Assembly (NCBI GenBank): GCA_018970465.1
Contig: JAGWWI010000005.1
Coordinates: 1-45,504 of the forward strand
Length of the DNA stretch: 45,504 nucleotides
Reading direction: 5' to 3'
DNA from: Patescibacteria group bacterium
Lineage (GTDB): Bacteria; Patescibacteriota; Minisyncoccia; Phycocordibacterales; Phycocordibacteraceae
Below, piece after piece: positions 40,111 to 45,504 of the stretch. The notes below the pieces were generated by a model, which was not told where the DNA came from, did no database searches, and saw nothing but the letters and a program-made list of their open reading frames with translations. A program made the translations under genes and the position numbers. The stretch's first letter is position 1. Each line of letters opens with the position of its first letter.

Positions 40111-40491
40111 ATGTCTCGACATGTTCCCGTCAACCGGGAGAAGCTGAAAGAATTGCTCGACCTTGCCGATGAGGCACGGCCAATCGCCGACACGACAGAG
40201 CGCCAAGCCGTCCGCGACCGAGCCTCTCAGCTCGCGCGCGAGGCCTTCTACGGCTACGTGCCGGGCATCGAGCCTGACAACATGCGCCGCCTCTTGCTCT
40301 GGGAGCCAGGCGATGGTGAGCGGCGAAGCTGCGTCGGCGCGAGCTTCAAGAGCTCGCCCGACTACAACCCCGGCATCGACTGGCTGTCGGTCGGGGACGC
40401 GGTCCGAGCACTATGGATTGTCGACGAGAAGGTCAGCCCGAACCCAATCTTCTCTGTGGACATCCGCCATCTCGCATTCGAGATCGACTGA
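40111..40491 (+). CDS. Hypothetical protein
   Basis: The 126-residue soluble protein has a charged helical N-terminal half (KLKELLDLADEARPIADTTERQAVRDRASQL region) and a C-terminal half with WLSVGDAVRALWIVDEK. No family is recognised. It has its own promoter, a good Shine-Dalgarno (GAGGGGG) and its own terminator, so it is a well-formed single gene. The lower GC content suggests it came with the neighbouring mobile unit. Confidence 0.6.
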   Translation: MSRHVPVNREKLKELLDLADEARPIADTTERQAVRDRASQLAREAFYGYVPGIEPDNMRRLLLWEPGDGERRSCVGASFKSSPDYNPGIDWLSVGDAVRALWIVDEKVSPNPIFSVDIRHLAFEID

Positions 40492-40506
40492 ACATCTCGG
40501 ACGCGA

Positions 40507-40535
40507 GAAAACGCGGCCCATGCGGCCGCGTTTTC
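40507..40535 (+). terminator. Terminator after the 126-residue hypothetical gene
   Basis: GAAAACGCGGCC pairs perfectly with GGCCGCGTTTTC around CATGC. The TTTT lies in the 3' arm, so it can act in both directions on the converging genes. Confidence 0.85.
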
Positions 40536-40553
40536 GCGTTCAGCAGGCTGTCT

Positions 40554-40943
40554 TTATACTGTCATGCCCCGCACTGTTCTCTTGGTTGCTGTAGGCCAGA
40601 GCGCGAGCGCGACGGCGATCGAGGCGATCGCGAGGTCGCGAAAGAGGATCTCGAAGTCGAAGGTGTTGAAGCCTACGATCGCGAGCAGGAGCGCGGCTGC
40701 GGCGAGCGCGGGCAGGCGGATCTTCCAGCCGGAGAGGACCCACACCGCGATGCCGACTTCGACAACGCCGAGTGCGTGCAAGAGGACGAGCGGGGAGACG
40801 GGGAGTGCGTGCACGAAGGGCGGGAAGTAACCCTCCCACGAGAGCGGGTCCGAGAGCGCGGCATACGGCGGGTAGAGGAAGGCGAAGGCGAGGCCGAGCC
40901 GGAGGACGAAGTGCGCGGCCGCCGCATTACTGGACCTGGACAT
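40554..40943 (-). CDS. DoxX-like membrane protein
   Basis: The 129-residue protein has four membrane helices (about 10-28, 48-68, 73-92, 98-116), with the first ending in LGLAFAFLYPPYAAL, as in DoxX/SURF4-type proteins. The helix after VVEVGIAVWVLSGWK also fits. It overlaps the end of the cupredoxin gene by 17 bases, so the two are coupled and probably work together at the membrane, perhaps in redox or metal handling. The biochemical role of this family is poorly defined. Confidence 0.65.
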   Translation of the reverse strand: MSRSSNAAAAHFVLRLGLAFAFLYPPYAALSDPLSWEGYFPPFVHALPVSPLVLLHALGVVEVGIAVWVLSGWKIRLPALAAAALLLAIVGFNTFDFEILFRDLAIASIAVALALWPTATKRTVRGMTV

Positions 40944-41484
40944 TAACGGAGGTTGAGGCCGAAGCGCCCGTGTCGCCGCCCTTCTCGCCGGTGCCTGGCG
41001 CGGGAGCTGCCGCCGTCACGATGATCGTCCCCGTCATCGCGTGGTCGAGGTGATCGTGGTAGCCCCAGGTGCCGGCCTTGCCGAAGGTGAAGTTCCACGA
41101 CGAACCGGGCGCGCCTTCCGCGCACTCGTCGAAGGGCGCGAGGCCCGTGTAGCTTGCGGCGCAGTGCGTTGTCCGGCTCGTGCCGTCGTAGGCGGTGTGC
41201 GTCGGGTGCGGGTTCGAGGCGACCCACAAGGGCTGCGAGCTCTTGTTGACCCAGATCACCGTCTGGCCCTCGGCGATCGTGACGGAGGCGGGGGAGAAGC
41301 CCTGGTCGGTGTAGGTGACGGTCACGGGCGCGAGGACGGGTGCCGTAGTCGAGCTCATCGCCTCGGTCGAGGTTGCCGTCTCGGGCGCGGGCGCCGCGGA
41401 CCGCGTCGGGTGAGAGAATATATACCAGCCGCCGAGGGCGAGAATGATAACGAGTGCGATACCGCCGAGCCATCTGCTATCCAT
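40927..41484 (-). CDS. Membrane-anchored cupredoxin-like protein
   Basis: The 185-residue protein has an N-terminal membrane anchor (about 5-23), a Ser/Thr/Ala linker, and a plastocyanin-like beta-sandwich (about 55-158; VTYTDQGFSPASVTIAEGQTVIWVNKSS, then GTWGYHDHLDHAMTGTIIV). In classical blue-copper proteins the last loop supplies Cys, His and Met. Here the Cys position is Asp (YHDHLDHAM), so type 1 copper binding is doubtful, though several His remain. Two Cys elsewhere (HCAAS, DECAEG) could form a disulfide. A low-complexity tail follows. Confidence 0.75.
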   Translation of the reverse strand: MDSRWLGGIALVIILALGGWYIFSHPTRSAAPAPETATSTEAMSSTTAPVLAPVTVTYTDQGFSPASVTIAEGQTVIWVNKSSQPLWVASNPHPTHTAYDGTSRTTHCAASYTGLAPFDECAEGAPGSSWNFTFGKAGTWGYHDHLDHAMTGTIIVTAAAPAPGTGEKGGDTGASASTSVNVQVQ

Positions 41485-41514
41485 AATCAGGGCATGAAAG
41501 TGCTAATGCTCACC

Positions 41515-41534
41515 ACTATACCAAATGCTATAGT
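41515..41534. promoter_or_regulatory. Divergent -10 boxes between the cupredoxin gene and lemA
   Basis: ACTATA (41515-41520, TATAGT on the minus strand) and TATAGT (41529-41534, plus strand) are back to back, eight bases apart. They lie between the divergent cupredoxin and lemA genes. Confidence 0.5.
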
Positions 41535-41560
41535 GTCGCCATACCGGTAACCCACCTGCC

Positions 41561-42124
41561 ATGGCGCTCTACATCATCCTCGGCATCCTCGTCCTGCTTC
41601 TCCTATTTATCTGGGCGAGCTTTAACCGCTTGGTGCGGCTCAAGAACCGCGCGAAGGAGGCCTGGTCGGATATCCAGGTGCAGCTGAAGCGCCGCTACGA
41701 CCTCATCCCGAACCTCGTCGAGACGGTGAAGGGCTACGCCGCCCACGAGTCGCAGGCGTTCGAGAACGTCACCAAGGCGCGCGCCGCCGCGATCTCCGCA
41801 GGGAGCTCGACGCCCGCGGCGCAGGCGCAGGCGGAGAACCAGCTCTCGGGCACCTTGAAGAGCCTCTTCGCGGTCGCGGAGGCGTATCCCGACCTCAAGG
41901 CGAATCAGAACTTCCTCGAGCTCCAGCGCGAGTTGCAGGACACCGAGGACAAGATCCAGGCCGCGCGCCGCTTCTACAACGGCACGGTCATGATGCTCAA
42001 CACCGCGGAGCAATCCTTCCCGGGCAACATGGTCGCCTCTGCCTTCGGCTTCGGCCCGATGGACCTCTTCGAGCTCTCCGCGGGCGAAGCGGCGGCGAAC
42101 GAGCCGGTCAAGGTGCAGTTCTAG
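41561..42124 (+). CDS. lemA: LemA family protein
   Basis: The 187-residue protein has an N-terminal membrane helix (about 3-20) and a long helical bundle with the family blocks VRLKNRAKEAWSDIQVQLKRRYDLIPNLVETVKGYAAHE and LQDTEDKIQAARRFYNGTVMMLN. Length is typical. It precedes a DUF2207 gene by two bases and lies two genes before htpX. LemA, DUF2207 and HtpX often cluster, and LemA is linked to HtpX-type membrane proteolysis in some reports. The exact role is unknown. Confidence 0.92.
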   Translation: MALYIILGILVLLLLFIWASFNRLVRLKNRAKEAWSDIQVQLKRRYDLIPNLVETVKGYAAHESQAFENVTKARAAAISAGSSTPAAQAQAENQLSGTLKSLFAVAEAYPDLKANQNFLELQRELQDTEDKIQAARRFYNGTVMMLNTAEQSFPGNMVASAFGFGPMDLFELSAGEAAANEPVKVQF

Positions 42125-42126
42125 CC

Positions 42127-43833
42127 ATGCCGACGCGGCCGCTCGCCCTCGCCGCACTCCTCGCGCTCGGGCTCCTCGCTCCGCTTGGCGCGCGCGCCGC
42201 CGAGACCGAGCAGTACGCGACCGCGATCACGATAGCTCCCGACGCTTCGATCCGCGTCGTCGAGACGATCACGACCGACCCTTTGGGCCCGCACGGCATC
42301 TATCGAGACGTCCCCTTCGCGTTCACGACTGCTGACGGGCGCGCGGGGAGGCTCGCGATCACAGACGTCTCGGCGACCGACGAGAACGGCGCGCCCTACG
42401 AGGTCGTCGTCTCCGAGCAGGGCGGCAACGAGCACATCCGCGTCGGCGACCCGAACGTGACCGTCTCGGGAGTGAAGACGTACGTCATTTCCTACACGGT
42501 GCGGGGCGCGGTCGTGCCCTACCCGGGCTTCGACGAGCTCTACTGGAACGCGACGCCGCCCGGCTGGCAGGCGCCCGTCGCGAGCTCGAGCGCGCAGGTC
42601 GAGCTGCCTGCTCCAGTCCCCGTTGCGGCAGTGCGGAGCGCCTGCTACGAGGGCGCCGCAGGGTCGAAGGAGTCGTGCGCGATCGCGACGCGCGGGGACG
42701 TGAACGGCGTCACGGCGGTCGCCTTCGCTGGTCGCGCGCTCGCGCCGGGCGAGGGGCTCACGGTCGCGGTCGGCTTCCCGAAGGGGCTCGTGACGTATCC
42801 GCCACCTGTCCCGTGGTGGCGGCAGTGGCTCTTCACGCTCCTCGGCGGCGCGCTCCTTGTGCTTGCGGCCGCGTTCGCGATCGTCTTCGCAATCCGCGAT
42901 CGCAAAGGCCGCGGCGTCATCATCCCGATCTACGAGCCCCCGAGAGCGCAGAGCGGCCGGCCCTTGCGGCCCGCCGAGGCGGACGTCCTCGTCCACGGCC
43001 GGGTGGGGAGGCGCGCGTGGCCCGCGACCGTCGTCGACCTCGCCGTGCGCGGCCTCGTCACGATCGAAGAAGCGGCGGGCAGCTGGTGGACGCTCTGGCG
43101 CAAGGACTACCCCGTGAAGAGTACGGGCGCTGAACGAGCGGGCCTCGAGCCGTGGGAGGCGAGCTTCTTCGACGCGCTTCTTGCGGGCGGTACCTTCTCG
43201 ACGCGCGCGCTCCGCCGGGATACGGCCGCGGCTCGCGCGCTCTATATGAATGTCCAGCAAATTGAACAGGATCTCCGGAAAGAAGTCGCCACTGACACCG
43301 CTGCGTATGTCGTTGATCCGCAAACTGCTCGTGTCCGCAAAGTCGTACTGCTCGTCGGCCTTATAATCGGCTGTCTGAGCGCCTTCTTCTTGTCAGCGTT
43401 CGGCCGTGATGCGATGTTCGCGGGCTATCTCGTACTTGCGGCGACAGGAATCACGCTATATGTCCGCTCGGCGCGCGTGCGCCTCAATGCCGCAGGGGCC
43501 AAAGAGCGCGAGGATTGGCTCGGCTTCAAGCTCTACCTCGAGACGGCAGAGAAGTATCGCTTGGAGAATCTGACGCCCGATCAATTCCAGAAATTCTTGC
43601 CCTACGCGATGGTCTTCGGTGTGGAGAAGAAGTGGGCCAGGGCGTTCGCGGGGATCGCGATGCCGCCGCCCGCTTGGTATAGCGGGAGCGCCGCGAATGC
43701 GGGCGTGTTCTCGGCGAGCGCGTTCACCGCAAGCTTCAGCAACAGCTTCGCTGCCTCCGGAGCCGGGGGCGCGTCGGGCGGGGGCGGCGGGGCAGGGGGC
43801 GGGGGTGGCGGCGGAGGCGGGGGCGGGTGGTAG
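42127..43833 (+). CDS. DUF2207 membrane protein
   Basis: The 568-residue protein has a signal peptide (1-24), an external beta domain (about 25-205; IRVVETITTDPLGPHGIYRDVPF is the family signature), a membrane helix (about 232-255), a cytosolic region, two more helices (about 400-440), and a glycine tract at the C-terminus (a run of about a dozen Gly ending in Trp). DUF2207 proteins are paired with LemA in many bacteria. It starts two bases after the lemA stop, so they are one operon. Confidence 0.88.
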   Translation: MPTRPLALAALLALGLLAPLGARAAETEQYATAITIAPDASIRVVETITTDPLGPHGIYRDVPFAFTTADGRAGRLAITDVSATDENGAPYEVVVSEQGGNEHIRVGDPNVTVSGVKTYVISYTVRGAVVPYPGFDELYWNATPPGWQAPVASSSAQVELPAPVPVAAVRSACYEGAAGSKESCAIATRGDVNGVTAVAFAGRALAPGEGLTVAVGFPKGLVTYPPPVPWWRQWLFTLLGGALLVLAAAFAIVFAIRDRKGRGVIIPIYEPPRAQSGRPLRPAEADVLVHGRVGRRAWPATVVDLAVRGLVTIEEAAGSWWTLWRKDYPVKSTGAERAGLEPWEASFFDALLAGGTFSTRALRRDTAAARALYMNVQQIEQDLRKEVATDTAAYVVDPQTARVRKVVLLVGLIIGCLSAFFLSAFGRDAMFAGYLVLAATGITLYVRSARVRLNAAGAKEREDWLGFKLYLETAEKYRLENLTPDQFQKFLPYAMVFGVEKKWARAFAGIAMPPPAWYSGSAANAGVFSASAFTASFSNSFAASGAGGASGGGGGAGGGGGGGGGGGW

Positions 43834-43844
43834 CATAGCGGCAT

Positions 43845-44342
43845 ATGATCGAACCCAAGGAGAAAGAGCTGCATCGCATCGCGGTGACGGGCATCATCTG
43901 GAAGGAGGAGGGCGGCGCGCGCACGTACCTCATCACCAAGCGCGCGCCGCACAAGAAGGCCTGGCCCGGCAAGTGGACGGTGCCCGGGGGCGGCATGCAG
44001 GTGGATGATTACATCAACGAAGAGAAGACCTTCGCGAACGAAGAGAGCCCGCAGTGGTACAACGCCGTCGAGAAGACGCTGCGGCGCGAGATCAGGGAGG
44101 AGGTGGGGCTCGAGGTCTCGGACATCGGGTACCTGCTCGACGTCGCGTTCATCCGCCCCGACGGCATCCCCGCGATCGTGCTCTCCTTCTACTGCCAGTA
44201 CGCCTCCGGCGAGGTGGCGCTCGACGAGGACGCGACGGAGTACGCCTGGATCACCGCCGCCGAGGTGGGCGACTACGAGCTCATCCAGGGCATCGACCAC
44301 GAGATCACGCTCGTCGAGGAGCGGCTCGCGGGCCGGCCCTAG
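43845..44342 (+). CDS. Nudix hydrolase
   Basis: The 165-residue enzyme hydrolyses a nucleoside-diphosphate-linked compound. The Nudix box is REIREEVGLEV, but about 20 residues (DDYINEEKTFANEESPQWY) separate it from the GGG that normally stands close by, so this member has an inserted loop. The N-terminal IAVTGIIWKEE and KAWPGKWTVPGG are typical. TAGCAT ends eight bases before the ATG. The substrate cannot be predicted. Confidence 0.88.
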   Translation: MIEPKEKELHRIAVTGIIWKEEGGARTYLITKRAPHKKAWPGKWTVPGGGMQVDDYINEEKTFANEESPQWYNAVEKTLRREIREEVGLEVSDIGYLLDVAFIRPDGIPAIVLSFYCQYASGEVALDEDATEYAWITAAEVGDYELIQGIDHEITLVEERLAGRP

Positions 44343-44393
44343 CGCGCGGCGCAGGGCGCCGCGCGCGGCCGCCGTCTTTGCTAGAATGGGCGC

Positions 44394-45290
44394 ATGAACC
44401 TCTACGCCGAGCGCGCGCGCAATGTGCGGCGCACGTGGGCGCTGATTATCGTCTTCGCGCTGGTCGTCGTCGCGATCGGCTATGCTATCAGCGGGTACTA
44501 CGGCAACCCGGCGATCCTCGTCATCGCCGGCGCTATCGCGATCGCGACGAACTTCTACGCCTACTGGGCCTCCGACAAGCTCGTGCTCTCCCTGAACAAG
44601 GCGCGCCCGGCGAGGCGCGAAGAATTTTTCGACTTCTACACCGTGACCGAGAACATGGCGATCGCCGCCGGGCTCCCGAAGCCCAAGCTCTACGTGATCG
44701 ACGATCCGGCTCCGAACGCATTCGCGACGGGCCGCGACGAGCAGCACGCGGTCGTCTGCGCCACTACGGGCCTCCTCGCGATGATGACGCGACCAGAGCT
44801 CGAGGGCGTCGTCGCGCACGAGCTCTCGCACGTGAAGAACCGCGACATCCTGCTCATGACAGTGGCGGTCGTGCTCGCGGGCTCCGTCGCCCTCGCGGCG
44901 AATATCTTCCTCCGCGCCTCGTTCTGGGGCGGGGGCGGGCGGGATAATCGCGACAACGGCAACGCGCTCTTCGCCGTGCTTGCGATCGTCGCGATCATCC
45001 TCGCGCCCTTGGCGGCGCAGCTCATAGAGCTCGCGATCAGCCGCCGCCGCGAATACCTCGCCGACGAGTCCGGCGCGCTCCTTACGCGCTACCCCGAGGG
45101 CCTCGCCTCGGCCCTCGAGAAGATCGGGGAGTGGCGAGAGCCGATGCGGAGCGCGAACCTCGCGACCGCGCACCTCTTCATCGGCGACCCGTTCGGCAAG
45201 AGCGGCGGGGGAGCCGGCTGGATCGAGCGCCTCTTCTCGACGCACCCGCCGATCCAAGAGCGCATCAAGCGCCTCCTTGCGACCGCCTAG
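44394..45290 (+). CDS. htpX: Zinc metalloprotease HtpX (M48)
   Basis: The 298-residue membrane protease has two N-terminal helices (about 15-55), the zinc motif HELSH followed by VKNRD, two more helices (about 158-178 and 195-218), and the third ligand in EYLADESGA. The C-terminal LFSTHPPIQERIKRL is the HtpX family ending. TAGAAT ends six bases before the ATG, so the mRNA is likely leaderless. It clears damaged membrane proteins, complementing ftsH. Confidence 0.95.
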   Translation: MNLYAERARNVRRTWALIIVFALVVVAIGYAISGYYGNPAILVIAGAIAIATNFYAYWASDKLVLSLNKARPARREEFFDFYTVTENMAIAAGLPKPKLYVIDDPAPNAFATGRDEQHAVVCATTGLLAMMTRPELEGVVAHELSHVKNRDILLMTVAVVLAGSVALAANIFLRASFWGGGGRDNRDNGNALFAVLAIVAIILAPLAAQLIELAISRRREYLADESGALLTRYPEGLASALEKIGEWREPMRSANLATAHLFIGDPFGKSGGGAGWIERLFSTHPPIQERIKRLLATA

Positions 45291-45371
45291 GGGCGAAGGC
45301 CGAAAGTAGCGAGCAAGTAAGCCATATTTCGCAGCCCCCCGCCCGCGGCCTTCCCAAGGGCCGAATAGAGT

Positions 45372-45504
45372 TCAACACCTTGGAATCGCTTTCAGCATTT
45401 CAGCGGGCGTTCTGCAGCCGATGCCCATGTGCGGCCGCTCCGTGTTGTACCAGTCAACGAAGAGCGGGATGTCCTTCGCGTCGTGCATCGAGAACCCCTC
45501 TTTC
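45372..45504 (-). CDS. IS481-like transposase, partial, cut by the window edge
   Basis: The last 43 codons of a transposase are visible, ending AEMLKAIPRC and including WYNTERPHMGIGC. They match the end of the 76-942 transposase closely, so this is a second, diverged copy in the same orientation. The 81 bases between htpX and this element carry no gene. Confidence 0.85.
   Translation of the reverse strand, partial: KEGFSMHDAKDIPLFVDWYNTERPHMGIGCRTPAEMLKAIPRC

Noticed and set aside
74-45504. Composite transposon formed by the two IS481-like copies
   Set aside because: The copies are diverged, and the 44 kb between them is mostly core genes, which argues against movement as one unit.

Overview
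The window reads as a chromosomal segment of a high-GC member of the Patescibacteria (candidate phyla radiation), most likely a Parcubacteria/Paceibacteria lineage. This placement is inference. It rests on the small compact genes, a monomeric B12-dependent ribonucleotide reductase, an O-antigen-ligase-like/TPR fusion, free-standing LAGLIDADG genes, and the many genes whose -10 box lies 6-9 nt before the ATG. TGA is used as a stop, so the code is standard.

Layout. 74-971 is an IS481-like insertion sequence, and a diverged second copy in the same orientation runs off the right edge (45372-45504). 984-6522 is the unusual part. A consensus promoter and a riboswitch-like leader with an overlapping terminator are followed by a same-strand series of small unfamiliar genes. 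One of them carries a DUF1874-like domain with the family's conserved histidine. The genes are separated by structured repeats, including six copies of a long hairpin whose paired bases change together, and the block closes with a strong terminator. 6540-17665 holds an exported protein, two LAGLIDADG genes (one running into tRNA-Ser, one into lepA), a DUF192 protein, nrdJ, rnpB, an envelope TPR protein, murJ and a methyltransferase.

17649-25836 holds lepA (with a REP-like palindrome pair inserted in frame), an M16 peptidase, an FtsB-like protein, tRNA-Gly, an IS110-family transposase, a toxin-antitoxin pair, a hypothetical gene, typA and a small membrane protein. 25867-33037 holds a small basic protein, a 3-methyladenine DNA glycosylase, a caspase-like protein, ssrA with smpB (trans-translation), ftsH, pyrC and pyrD, and tRNA-Ile beside a truncated tRNA-like copy. 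33129-45290 holds a FIST/receiver/histidine-kinase operon, recG, malic enzyme, a REP-associated tyrosine transposase between two near-identical palindromes, a DoxX-like/cupredoxin pair, lemA with a DUF2207 protein, a Nudix hydrolase and htpX.

The core genes serve translation quality control (lepA, typA, ssrA, smpB, ftsH, htpX), envelope building (murJ, ftsB-like, lemA/DUF2207), nucleotide supply (nrdJ, pyrC, pyrD) and DNA repair (recG, glycosylase). They are interleaved with small mobile elements. The strongest candidate for an undescribed system is the riboregulated gene array at 984-6522.
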